From positions 1 through 64,000 of the forward strand of contig JANXDC010000003.1 of assembly GCA_025059945.1 (NCBI GenBank): a DNA stretch of 64,000 bases, written 5' to 3'. Both the position numbers and the translations under genes were made by a program. Shown in pieces: positions 27,214 to 35,082 of this stretch (position 1 is its first letter; each line of letters begins with the position of its first letter). This DNA is from Bacteroidota bacterium. GTDB lineage: Bacteria; Bacteroidota; Rhodothermia; JANXDC01. The notes under the pieces were generated by a model, which ran no database searches, was not told where the DNA came from, and saw only the letters and a list, made by a program, of their open reading frames with translations.

Positions 27214-27483
27214 TTAGCGCGAAATGCCGGGGATGGAGAGCAGAATCCGGGCCGTGAAATCGATCATAAGGTTAAGTAGCCAAGGCGCCAGCAGGAGCAA
27301 CAGCACGGCGATTATGAGCATCTTGGGCACGTACGTAAGCGTCATCTCCTGTACCGAGGTGACAGCCTGCAGGATGCTGATGACAAGCCCAATCACCAGA
27401 GAACCAAGTAAAAGCGGACCGGCCAACAACACAGTGATGCGCAGCGTCTCCTGCGTCCAATATAGGGCCAGCTCGGTGCTCAT
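27214..27483 (-). CDS. fliQ: Flagellar export apparatus protein FliQ
   Basis: 89 residues with two membrane helices (LLAGPLLLGSLVIGLVISIL and MLIIAVLLLLLAPWLLNLMI) linked by the conserved QAVTSVQEMTLTYVPK. Size and motif are typical of FliQ in the flagellar export gate. Its ATG overlaps the fliP stop codon by 4 bases. Confidence 0.95.
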   Translation of the reverse strand: MSTELALYWTQETLRITVLLAGPLLLGSLVIGLVISILQAVTSVQEMTLTYVPKMLIIAVLLLLLAPWLLNLMIDFTARILLSIPGISR

Positions 27484-28286
27484 CTGGCAAACCCCCGCAG
27501 CATGGATTCGACGATGAGATACCAGCCGTCCGTGAGCACGAAAATGAGGAGCTTAAACGGCAAGGAGACCATCACGGGCGGCAGAAACATCATGCCCATC
27601 GAGAGCAGCACGCTGGACACGACAAGATCGATCACCAAAAAAGGCAAATAGAGCAAAAACCCGATCTGAAAGGCGATGCGCAGCTCGCTGATCAAAAATG
27701 CGGGCACAAGCACATACAGGGGCACTTGTTTCGGATCTTGCACCGGCCCCAGGCGGGCCAGATCCATGAACAGCAGAAGATCCTTGGCCCGGGTCTGCCG
27801 GAGCATGAACTCCTTCAGGGGCACCGCGGCGCGCTCAAGGGCCTCGGCCTGGGTGATTTGTCGATTAAGATATGGCTGCAAGGCCTGCGTGTTGATCTCG
27901 CTTAGAGCGGGATACATGACAAAGAAGCTCAAAAACAAAGCAAGCCCGATCAGGACCTGATTGGGCGGGGACTGTTGCGTGCCTAGCGCCATGCGCAAAA
28001 AGTGGAACACCACAACCAGGCGCGTAAAGGAGGTCATCATGATGATGATCGACGGGGCCAGGGTGAGGACGGTCAAAAGCAGGATGAGCTGGATGGGCAG
28101 GGCGTAGTCCTCACGCCCGTCGGCTGGCTGAACGGAAAGCTGGATTCGGGGCAGGCTCTGCGGAAGAGGGTTTAGCTGCGCTGAGGGGGCAGCCGGAGGG
28201 GTAGAGGCCTGCCCGCGGCCCTGCGCCGCCAGCCCCGGCGCCTCAAGGAGCGCAAGGCACAGAGCGCCGAACAGAATCAGCTTCAT
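27480..28286 (-). CDS. fliP: Flagellar export apparatus protein FliP
   Basis: 268 residues. A signal sequence (MKLILFGALCLALLEAPGLA) and a Pro/Gln-rich periplasmic stretch precede the conserved core: MMTSFTRLVVVFHFLRMALG, QSPPNQVLIGLALFLSFFVM, PAFLISELRIAFQIGFLLYL and SSVLLSMGMMFLPPVMVSLP. These are the diagnostic FliP segments of the export gate. The start overlaps the fliO stop by 4 bases. Confidence 0.96.
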   Translation of the reverse strand: MKLILFGALCLALLEAPGLAAQGRGQASTPPAAPSAQLNPLPQSLPRIQLSVQPADGREDYALPIQLILLLTVLTLAPSIIIMMTSFTRLVVVFHFLRMALGTQQSPPNQVLIGLALFLSFFVMYPALSEINTQALQPYLNRQITQAEALERAAVPLKEFMLRQTRAKDLLLFMDLARLGPVQDPKQVPLYVLVPAFLISELRIAFQIGFLLYLPFLVIDLVVSSVLLSMGMMFLPPVMVSLPFKLLIFVLTDGWYLIVESMLRGFAR

Positions 28287-28789
28287 GATCGGCCGGCCCA
28301 GTGTTCCGGGGAGTCGTATCCGAACGGCGGGGTTTCGTATTCGGCTAGCAAGCTAACCTGCTGGGCCGTGACGCCCAAAAGCAGCCACCGATCGCCGGCG
28401 CGCACCAATACCAGGTGTGCGCCACCCGGAAGCGCATGCGCGGCCGCGGTTTGCATCCAGCCAGATGGGCTTTGAGCGGGCTGTCGGCGTTTGAGCCAGT
28501 ATAGCACCCCCACCAAGGCCCCAACGAGCAACACGGTCTTTAGCAATGTGCCCCAGGAGAAGGCCGATCCGGCCGGGCGCTGCCCCGAACGGGCCAGGCT
28601 GTCGCCGCGCAGCCATTCTTGAGCATTGGGCTCAGGAGGCCCTCCGGCGGGCAAGAGCGCCCACAAGAGCACCAGCAGGCCCACAAGCCCCAGCAGCAGG
28701 CCCGCCCAGCGGCGCAACGGATCAGGAGGCGTTCCGGAGCCGCTGGGCCGGGGAAACCAGGCCGATAATCCGAACCCCGAAGTTTTCAT
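28283..28789 (-). CDS. fliO: FliO-like flagellar export assembly protein
   Basis: 168 residues. Two hydrophobic helices (WAGLLLGLVGLLVLLWALLP, about 28-47; TLLKTVLLVGALVGVLYWLK, about 81-100) precede a small cytoplasmic FliO domain (HLVLVRAGDRWLLLGVTAQQ) containing the typical Leu-Leu-Gly-Val-Thr. FliO helps FliP assemble. The first 68 bases overlap the end of fliN in another frame; no usable start lies after the overlap that would keep the first helix, so the overlap seems real. The fliP start overlaps its stop. Confidence 0.8.
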   Translation of the reverse strand: MKTSGFGLSAWFPRPSGSGTPPDPLRRWAGLLLGLVGLLVLLWALLPAGGPPEPNAQEWLRGDSLARSGQRPAGSAFSWGTLLKTVLLVGALVGVLYWLKRRQPAQSPSGWMQTAAAHALPGGAHLVLVRAGDRWLLLGVTAQQVSLLAEYETPPFGYDSPEHWAGRS

Positions 28790-29591
28790 CGATCACCACC
28801 ACCTCGCCTTGTGCGATCTTGCGGCCGTTTACGAGAATGTCGACGGGCTCGCCGGCCAGCTTATCGAGCTCGATTAGCGACCCCTTGGTCAGGCGCAGCA
28901 CCTCAGCCAGAGGCATGGTCCGACGGCCAAGCTCTACGGAGATCTCCAGATGCACATCGGCCAAGATCTCCAGATTCGCCACGGGCGTCCCGTTACGCTC
29001 GGAGGCCAACTCGGGGAACTGGGCCGCGCGAATCGGCACCTCCTCCCGTACCGCCGCAGCGGCTAAACCCGATGGGCTGGCATGAGGGGCCTCAGAGGGG
29101 ACCTGCAGCACGCGTTGGGGCACAAGGAGAAAAAGCGCTCCGAACTCCGCATCCGATGTGGACAGGCGCAGTCGGCCTACATCGACGGGCTCCTGCGCAG
29201 AGGGCTTATCGGAGATCACCTCGAAGGCCCCCCAGCGCATCTCAAGACCGGCCTGGCGCAAGGCGGGCTCCAACGCACCCCAAAGCTGACCTGTGAGCTC
29301 GGCGGCTAGATCCGAGCCGCCCGCCTCGAGCTCCTCTAGGCTCTGTCCCAGCATGGCTTGAGCCAGTTGCCCGAGCGCCTCCTGAGTCCAGAGAAGCCAA
29401 CAAAGGGTCTGGGAGCGCACTTCTTGCAGGCGCACCCAAAGGCCTTCGGCCGATACGGCGGTTTTGACCTCGGAGGCCCCTTCGGCCACCGTGTCGAAGT
29501 GGACGCGAACGGGCTTCCCCAGAAGGGTCTGGAAAAACCCGGCCAAGGCCGGTTCAAGCTCCGCTCGTAGGCGGTTCCACCACGCGCGCAT
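28722..29591 (-). CDS. fliN: Flagellar switch protein FliN with long N-terminal extension
   Basis: 289 residues. The C-terminal 80 residues (about 205-285: LEILADVHLEISVELGRRTM, GSLIELDKLAGEPVDILVNG, GEVVVIDENFGVRIIGL) are a canonical FliN/SpoA domain that forms the C-ring and binds CheY-P. The N-terminal about 190 residues resemble the CheC/FliY-like region (ALGQLAQAMLGQSLEELEAG) but the phosphatase motif is not evident. FliN of Proteobacteria is about 135 residues; this is closer to FliY-type architecture. The start overlaps the fliM 3' end by 38 bases. Confidence 0.88.
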   Translation of the reverse strand: MRAWWNRLRAELEPALAGFFQTLLGKPVRVHFDTVAEGASEVKTAVSAEGLWVRLQEVRSQTLCWLLWTQEALGQLAQAMLGQSLEELEAGGSDLAAELTGQLWGALEPALRQAGLEMRWGAFEVISDKPSAQEPVDVGRLRLSTSDAEFGALFLLVPQRVLQVPSEAPHASPSGLAAAAVREEVPIRAAQFPELASERNGTPVANLEILADVHLEISVELGRRTMPLAEVLRLTKGSLIELDKLAGEPVDILVNGRKIAQGEVVVIDENFGVRIIGLVSPAQRLRNAS

Positions 29592-30582
29592 GAGCGGTCT
29601 CCTTGTCCATCAGTTCGTGATAAACATCCAGCACCTTCACCCCGCGATACTTGCCGCGAACCACCCCGGGTTGCACCCAGAACTTGGGCTTGTTGTCGAT
29701 ATACAGCAGCGCGGGCTCCTGCACCCGACGCTCTAGCGCGATCACATCGCCCACCTGCAGCGAGAGGATCTCCTCCAGGGTCAGACGCGTGCGCCCCAGC
29801 TCGACCGTTAGCACGGCCTCCGAGCGCTTGACGTTCTGCTCATAGAAGCGCCGCACATCAAGAGGGATATCGTCAGTGGGCTGGAACCACTGTTCGATGC
29901 TGGACTTTTTCAGGAGCTCCTCCAGCAGCAAGTACGGATAACAGATGCCGGCCACGGAGAGGGCTTCATAAATCCGCACGCCAAAGAGCACCACCACGGC
30001 CGGCGTAGAGCCAGGCACGATCTGCACGAATTCGGGGTCCGCCTCAAAGCCCGCATAGCGGATCTTAAATTCGGCTAGCGGCTGCCAGGCCAGCTGCAGC
30101 TCTTCGATGGCCCGGCCAATGATCTTGAGCATGATGCGTTGCTCGATCTGCGATAGCGGCCGCTTGGCCCCAAACTCACGCGATTGCCCACCGAAGAGCT
30201 TCTCGACGACGAAAATGCACAGCTCTGTACCGAGCTCGAAGACGGCTTTGCTTCTGTGTTCGGGGATCTCCAGGATGTAGAGCGCGCTCGGCGGGGAGAC
30301 GGACATGACGTACTCGGAATAGAGCACCTGATCGATGCCCGTCAGCTGAAAATCCACGATCGTGCGCAACTGAGCCGAAAGGTAGACGCTCATGTTGCGG
30401 GCAAAATTTTCGTGGATTCGCTTAAGCGCCCGCTGTTGATCGTAGGAGATCAGATGCGGACGCTTGAAGTTAAACAGCTCAACGGAGCGCTCCTCGACAA
30501 GCGCCGCCTCGTCGTACTCCCCTGTCGAGCCGACATGCGAAAGCAGGGTGTCGATCTCTTCCTGGGAGAGAATTTTTTTCAT
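29554..30582 (-). CDS. fliM: Flagellar motor switch protein FliM
   Basis: 342 residues from the ATG at 30582. It opens with KKILSQEEIDTLLSHV, the conserved N-terminal segment that binds phosphorylated CheY. The middle domain (about 45-230) contains ALKRIHENFARNMSVYLSAQ and GTELCIFVVEKLFGGQ, and the C-terminal SpoA domain begins around 245 (VLTVELGRTRLTLEEILSLQ). It forms the C-ring with FliN and FliG. A hairpin with a T run separates it from fliL upstream, so it may begin its own transcription unit running fliM to fliR. Confidence 0.96.
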   Translation of the reverse strand: MKKILSQEEIDTLLSHVGSTGEYDEAALVEERSVELFNFKRPHLISYDQQRALKRIHENFARNMSVYLSAQLRTIVDFQLTGIDQVLYSEYVMSVSPPSALYILEIPEHRSKAVFELGTELCIFVVEKLFGGQSREFGAKRPLSQIEQRIMLKIIGRAIEELQLAWQPLAEFKIRYAGFEADPEFVQIVPGSTPAVVVLFGVRIYEALSVAGICYPYLLLEELLKKSSIEQWFQPTDDIPLDVRRFYEQNVKRSEAVLTVELGRTRLTLEEILSLQVGDVIALERRVQEPALLYIDNKPKFWVQPGVVRGKYRGVKVLDVYHELMDKETAHARVVEPPTSGA

Positions 30583-30640
30583 GGCCCGAGCCGGCTGAAA
30601 TTTCCCTTCAGAGCATCCGCAAACAGGCCTAATTGACGCC

Positions 30641-30676
30641 AAAAAGCCGGCCGCGCTGCGATCGCGCAACCGGCTA
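30641..30676 (-). terminator. Terminator between fliL and fliM
   Basis: On the minus strand AGCCGG (30674-30669 region) pairs with CCGGCT, with further GC-rich self-complementary sequence in the loop (GCGCGATCGCAGCGC), followed immediately by TTTTT at 30645-30641. It lies 34 bases past the fliL stop and 60 bases before the fliM start. Confidence 0.6.
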
Positions 30677-30708
30677 CGAGATGGGTCAAAGATCGGACCG
30701 GATGAGGC

Positions 30709-31272
30709 TTACTGGAGCACGTACTGGGTAAAATACAGGTGTCGGATTTTGCCCTTTTGCAACACCTCGTTGATGCCGGCCAGCACCTCGACTTTGATCG
30801 CCTCGCGCTGCGATACGTCGGCCAACTCCTCAACGGTCTTCTGGCTAAGGATCCGGATCACGCGATCCCGGATCACGATGTCTTTTTCTTTGACCTCCTC
30901 CAGAATAACCGCGCTGGGGGCCTCAAGCCCGAAGGAAACCAAAAGATAACGCCGTCCCTGGGTGCCAGCGGGATTGATGGTGATGTTCTCCAACGTCCCA
31001 AAGACCCCGGGACCTCTCTGAACCTGCTCGCCCGGCTCTGGTTGAGTCCCCTCGGGTTGGGCCGAGCTAGAGCCACGCAGGCGCCCCACGATACGATGCA
31101 CCCTGTCGAAATCGTTCAGCACCAGATAGGCCGTAACCCCTAGCTCTAGCAGGATCACAGCCGGGAGCACGCCCAGCCACAGCCATCGGGGGATCCCCTT
31201 TTTGGGGGTGGGCTCTGCCACCTCGGTAGGCGCACCGGACGATGGGGTCGCTAGCGTCTCTTGAGCTCCCAT
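30709..31272 (-). CDS. fliL: Flagellar basal-body-associated protein FliL
   Basis: 187 residues. A cytoplasmic N-terminus is followed by one membrane helix (IPRWLWLGVLPAVILLELGV, about 27-46), a Gly/Gln/Glu-rich linker, and the FliL domain (about 90-187: TLENITINPAGTQGRRYLLV, DIVIRDRVIRILSQKTVEEL, KIRHLYFTQYVLQ). The C-terminal FTQYVLQ is a family hallmark. FliL surrounds the stator units and supports torque. It starts 7 bases past motB. Confidence 0.93.
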   Translation of the reverse strand: MGAQETLATPSSGAPTEVAEPTPKKGIPRWLWLGVLPAVILLELGVTAYLVLNDFDRVHRIVGRLRGSSSAQPEGTQPEPGEQVQRGPGVFGTLENITINPAGTQGRRYLLVSFGLEAPSAVILEEVKEKDIVIRDRVIRILSQKTVEELADVSQREAIKVEVLAGINEVLQKGKIRHLYFTQYVLQ

Positions 31273-31279
31273 AAGGCCC

Positions 31280-31987
31280 TTACGGTTTTTGCCATTCGAT
31301 GCGGATTTCTACGCGTCGATTTTGTGCCCTTCCGGCGGGGGTATCGTTGGAGGCTACGGGTCGGGTATCGGCATAACCGGCCGCGGCGAAGCGCTCTGGA
31401 TTCAAGCGGCTGTGCTGAATCAAGTACCGCACCACCCCTGCGGCGCGCGCCCCGGACAACTCCCAGTTAGAGGGGAACTGGGCCGTTGCGATCGGCACGT
31501 TATCCGTGTGCCCCTCAACCCAGACCCGCTTGATCGATTCTTTCTGCAGCAACTCCGCTACCCGATTGAGAATCGGATAGGCCTCGGGCCGCAACCTGGC
31601 TTGACCCGAATAAAACGTTACGGAATCGAGCATGACGATGCGCATCGATTCGCCATCGAGGTACACGTCGACTTTTCCGGCTAGCCCCATCTCGGCGATG
31701 TCCGCTACGAGCTCTTCATAGACCTGCATCTGTTTAAGGCTCTGGGCATTGGGGGGCGCCGAGACCGGAGCCGGCTGATGCAATATCCCGCGGTTGCCCG
31801 TGAAGTAGGAGAAGGTCTCCCGAAACTTTTTGACCTCGATCTCCGACATCGACAACAACAGCACAAAGAACGTAAGCAGGAGCGTCGTCATATCCGAAAA
31901 CGTGACCATCCACTCCGGCGCCCCCCCGGCGGACTCCTCCTGCTGGGGCTTAGAACGCTTAAGGGGCTTCTGCTGCGCACCCTGCAT
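31280..31987 (-). CDS. motB: Flagellar stator protein MotB
   Basis: 235 residues. A single membrane helix near the N-terminus contains the ion-carrying Asp (PEWMVTFSDMTTLLLTFFVL). The plug and linker follow, then the OmpA-like peptidoglycan-binding domain (about 115-230) with VWVEGHTDNVPIATAQFPSN, WELSGARAAGVVRYL and GRAQNRRVEIRIE. Together with MotA it forms the stator that drives the flagellum. Its ATG overlaps the motA stop by one base (TGATG). Confidence 0.95.
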   Translation of the reverse strand: MQGAQQKPLKRSKPQQEESAGGAPEWMVTFSDMTTLLLTFFVLLLSMSEIEVKKFRETFSYFTGNRGILHQPAPVSAPPNAQSLKQMQVYEELVADIAEMGLAGKVDVYLDGESMRIVMLDSVTFYSGQARLRPEAYPILNRVAELLQKESIKRVWVEGHTDNVPIATAQFPSNWELSGARAAGVVRYLIQHSRLNPERFAAAGYADTRPVASNDTPAGRAQNRRVEIRIEWQKP

Positions 31988-32784
31988 CAGGCCACCTTCT
32001 TGAGCTCAGCTGCGGCCTCGCCGCCGGCCAATCGCTGCCGCATGGCGGGAGGCAGATAGCGCATAAGCTTCATCTCCACGATCCGGGGGTTATCCCCATT
32101 CACGATCGCCAGTACCCCCTCCAGAATGATCGACCGGATGTAGACCTCCTCTGCGGAGCGCTCCTTGAGCTTCGTGGTCATGGGAATAAAGAACAGATTG
32201 GCCAAAAGAGCCCCGTAGAAGGTGGTGATGAGCGCTACCGCCATCGCGGGCCCCACTTGATCCGGATCGTTGAGGTTCTGAAGCATCTGCACAAGACCAA
32301 TCAGCGTCCCGATCATGCCGAAGGCCGGAGCCAGCGAGCCCATGGTCTGCAGGATGCGCTGGCCCGCTTTGTGGCGTTCGGTCATGTTATCCAGTTCATT
32401 CTGCAGCACGGCTGCGATCGCCTCGGCGTCCATGCCGTCTACGGCCATCTCCAGCCCAGAGCGCATGAAGGGATCTTGAATGCTATCTAGCTCCCGGTCG
32501 ATCGAAAGCAGCCCATCCCGACGTGCTTTGCGAGCCAACTCCACAAATTGCTCGATATATCGAGCCGGCACCACCTCCTGATGAAAGAGGGTCTTTTTGA
32601 CTACCTTCAGCACTCCCAGCACTTTCGACAGCGGAAAGCTCACCAGCGTGCCCGCCATCGTGCCTCCCAACACGATAATCGCGGAGGGGATGTCCACAAA
32701 CACGGAAAAACCGGAGCCCATCAGGATGGAGGCTCCTATCAGCCCCAATCCGCCCACGATGCCGATCAGCGTGGATAGGTCCAT
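31987..32784 (-). CDS. motA: Flagellar stator protein MotA
   Basis: 265 residues from the ATG at 32784, which starts MDLSTLIGIVGGLGLIGASI as in known MotA/PomA proteins; the longer frame adds 15 uncharacteristic residues. Four membrane helices are visible: two at the N-terminus (with PSAIIVLGGTMAGTLVSFPL) and two in GSLAPAFGMIGTLIGLVQML and PAMAVALITTFYGALLANLF. The latter pair is the signature of the ExbB/MotA channel. The large cytoplasmic loop between contacts FliG. First gene of the motA-motB-fliL unit. Confidence 0.96.
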   Translation of the reverse strand: MDLSTLIGIVGGLGLIGASILMGSGFSVFVDIPSAIIVLGGTMAGTLVSFPLSKVLGVLKVVKKTLFHQEVVPARYIEQFVELARKARRDGLLSIDRELDSIQDPFMRSGLEMAVDGMDAEAIAAVLQNELDNMTERHKAGQRILQTMGSLAPAFGMIGTLIGLVQMLQNLNDPDQVGPAMAVALITTFYGALLANLFFIPMTTKLKERSAEEVYIRSIILEGVLAIVNGDNPRIVEMKLMRYLPPAMRQRLAGGEAAAELKKVA

Positions 32785-32931
32785 AGCGCCTTGGCTGCCT
32801 CTGGCCTGGTGACGCCAGGGCAGGCTCAAGGTTTATGCCAGCCCTTGGGAGTCCCAAAGAAAGAGGTGAAATGCCAAGGCCGGTTTACCGTTCGTAATTC
32901 CTATAGATCCATTTTTCCCTCTTATCGCCGC

Positions 32932-33666
32932 CTACCCCTCCCCCTCCAGACGCCAACCGTCTTCAGTGGGCACTACACGGGCTCGAACTTGCACGGCTAG
33001 CTCGCGGAGCACTTCTGCGAAGGTCTGCTCTGAGGAGAAGCGGCCGCTTACGGGCCGACCCAGCAGGCCTGAGTCGGCTTCCAACCGCAGGTCCCAGGCG
33101 CGCCGCAGTTCCTCTAGCACCTCTTTCAGGGGGGTGTTGGCGAAATAGAGCATCCCAAAGCGCCACTGGGCATATCGGAAGGGTTCGACGGCCTCAACCT
33201 GGGCCGGATGGGGCCAAACCAGGCGTTGCCATTCCTCAAGGGTCCAACTTCCGTTTGGCGCCCGCAGGGTGAAGCGTCCGGAGATCGCCGTCAGCTCCAG
33301 GCGCCCATCGCGCCATCGCACATTGCAGGAAGCCGGCCCCAGGGTTTCGATGTAGAGGGAATCGCAGCGGATCCGCAGCGGCCTGCGGCCGGCTCTGATC
33401 TCCCAATAGGCCTGCCCACGCAGGGCGACCTGTCGCAGATTGCCGCCAAAGCCCCGAATGGGATAGAGCAGTTGGCTGTCGCCCTGCAAGACCACATGGG
33501 AAGAGTCGGGCAACCAGAACGACTGGATTTGCCCATTACGGACAGCGATCGTGCCCAAGGGGGGGTTGCGTCGCAAAGCGGACACAAACCAGTAACCCCC
33601 GACCGATAGGGCGACAAGCAATCCGACTCCGGCCAGCCAGCTGTATCGCTCCAGCGCCGCGTTCAT
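32932..33666 (-). CDS. FecR-family protein with C-terminal DUF4974-like domain
   Basis: 244 residues from the ATG at 33666, which overlaps the stop of the small membrane gene upstream (ATGA). One membrane helix (about 10-28: SWLAGVGLLVALSVGGYWFV) precedes a periplasmic FecR domain (FWLPDSSHVVLQGDSQLLYP, LRQVALRGQAYWEIRAGRRP) and a C-terminal STN-like or DUF4974 region (FANTPLKEVLEELRRAWDLR). FecR proteins carry signals from TonB receptors to ECF sigma factors. Here no sigma gene is adjacent and the usual cytoplasmic anti-sigma segment is only nine residues, so its partner is unclear. Confidence 0.8.
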   Translation of the reverse strand: MNAALERYSWLAGVGLLVALSVGGYWFVSALRRNPPLGTIAVRNGQIQSFWLPDSSHVVLQGDSQLLYPIRGFGGNLRQVALRGQAYWEIRAGRRPLRIRCDSLYIETLGPASCNVRWRDGRLELTAISGRFTLRAPNGSWTLEEWQRLVWPHPAQVEAVEPFRYAQWRFGMLYFANTPLKEVLEELRRAWDLRLEADSGLLGRPVSGRFSSEQTFAEVLRELAVQVRARVVPTEDGWRLEGEG

Positions 33667-33923
33667 GAGCCCACCTCGGCGGGAGCCGCCTTGCGCAGCA
33701 GGGCCCACACACTCAGAGCCGACCAGAGGAGTTCCAGCAGAATAAAGCCCCAGTTTCGGTCAATCCAAGCCGAAGCCAGCAAGGCCAATGCGCCAATGAG
33801 GTTCAGCCAGTTGTAGCGAGCCTGCGTGGGCCGCCAACGACCCAATTGGACCATCGCAAAAGCCCCCAGGATGCATCCGGCTCCGGAGAGCGACAGAAAC
33901 TGCTTTAGGGCTTCGATCGCCAT
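33663..33923 (-). CDS. Small membrane protein, CBU_0592-like
   Basis: 86 residues from the ATG at 33923. Three membrane helices are seen: FLSLSGAGCILGAFAMVQLG, YNWLNLIGALALLASAWIDR and WGFILLELLWSALSVWALLR. The layout NWLNLIGALALLASAW followed by NWGFILLELLWSALS matches small proteins named after CBU_0592, whose function is not known. It is translationally coupled to the FecR gene. Confidence 0.7.
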   Translation of the reverse strand: MAIEALKQFLSLSGAGCILGAFAMVQLGRWRPTQARYNWLNLIGALALLASAWIDRNWGFILLELLWSALSVWALLRKAAPAEVGS

Positions 33924-34018
33924 AAGGGCCCGTCCTGAGCAGTTCAGCATATAGCCGGAATGGCGCCATCAGAGAATGGTGTTATGGCCGTGAAAGTTCC
34001 CTAGCACGCAATATCCGT

Positions 34019-34050
34019 TTTGCTTTACGACTCCGAGGCCGTTTATTTTG
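34019..34050 (+). promoter_or_regulatory. Candidate promoter for the polyprenyl synthase gene
   Basis: TTTG at 34019-34022, 21 bases, then TATTTTGG at 34044-34051. It fits the Bacteroidota primary promoter pattern and lies 24 bases before the start codon at 34075. Confidence 0.6.
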
Positions 34051-34074
34051 GCGTAAGGGAAACGGTTCCGTCCT

Positions 34075-35082
34075 ATGCCCAGCACGGATACGTCGTTGTC
34101 TGCCCCCAACCCCGTCTTGCGCCTTGATGTTCTCCAGGCCCCCATAGCGGCGGAGCTGAAGGCCTTTGATCGCTATTTTCGGGAGGCGATGCGCACCTCG
34201 GTGCGGCTGCTGGACCTGATCCTGCAGTACGTGCTGCGTCAAAAAGGCAAGCGCATCCGCCCTATGCTTGTGTTGCTGTCGGCTAAGGCCTGCGGCCGCA
34301 TCACCCCGAGCACGTATTACGCGGCGGCCCTTGTGGAGTTGCTGCATACGGCCACGCTAATCCATGACGACGTCGTGGACGCCTCTGACCTACGCCGAGG
34401 GTGGTTTTCGGTTCGAGCCCTGTGGAAGAGCAAAATCGCCGTGCTTGTGGGCGACTTTCTGCTGGCGCGCGGGCTATTGCTGGCCCTCGAAAACCGTGAG
34501 TTTCGGCTCCTGGAGCTCCTCTCCGACGCCGTACGCCGCATGAGCGAAGGGGAGTTACTCCAGCTAGAGCGCAGCCGCTCCCTTGAGGCCGATGAGAGCA
34601 CGTACTACCGCATCATCGCGGACAAAACGGGCAGCCTCTTTGCGGCCAGCATGGCTTGTGGGGCGGCCAGCGCGACTGATGATCCTAAGCGCATCGAGCG
34701 CTTCCGTCGGGCCGGGGAGCTATTGGGTATGGCCTTTCAGATCCGAGACGATCTGCTTGATTTCGACATCCGAGCGGGCAAACCCCGCGGCAACGACCTG
34801 CGGGAGCACAAGCTCACCCTGCCCCTCATACACGCCCTTCGCCAGGCTCCTCAAGAGGAGCGTCGGATCATCCTCAGCCTACTACGCCGCGGCCCCAGGC
34901 GGACGGGGGAGCTGGAGCGCATCATCGCTTTCGCCCACGCTTACGGAGGCGTAAGCTACGCCGTGCACCGCATGCGCTTCTTCGCCCAACAGGCCTTGGA
35001 GCTCTTGGCGGACCTCCCCCCCAACCCGGCTCAGGAGGCCTTGCTGAGGCTGGTGCGCTTTATCACGGAACGCGATCACTAA
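34075..35082 (+). CDS. Polyprenyl diphosphate synthase (trans type)
   Basis: 335 residues. The two Asp-rich motifs of trans-isoprenyl synthases are present: ATLIHDDVVDASDLRRG (first, about 96-112) and GMAFQIRDDLLDFDIRAGKP (second, about 215-235). GKRIRPMLVLLSAKACG binds isopentenyl diphosphate. Lack of bulky residues just before the first motif suggests a medium to long product, such as the octaprenyl or solanesyl side chain of a quinone, but chain length is inferred. The gene ends 4 bases into the convergent porV gene. Confidence 0.93.
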   Translation: MPSTDTSLSAPNPVLRLDVLQAPIAAELKAFDRYFREAMRTSVRLLDLILQYVLRQKGKRIRPMLVLLSAKACGRITPSTYYAAALVELLHTATLIHDDVVDASDLRRGWFSVRALWKSKIAVLVGDFLLARGLLLALENREFRLLELLSDAVRRMSEGELLQLERSRSLEADESTYYRIIADKTGSLFAASMACGAASATDDPKRIERFRRAGELLGMAFQIRDDLLDFDIRAGKPRGNDLREHKLTLPLIHALRQAPQEERRIILSLLRRGPRRTGELERIIAFAHAYGGVSYAVHRMRFFAQQALELLADLPPNPAQEALLRLVRFITERDH

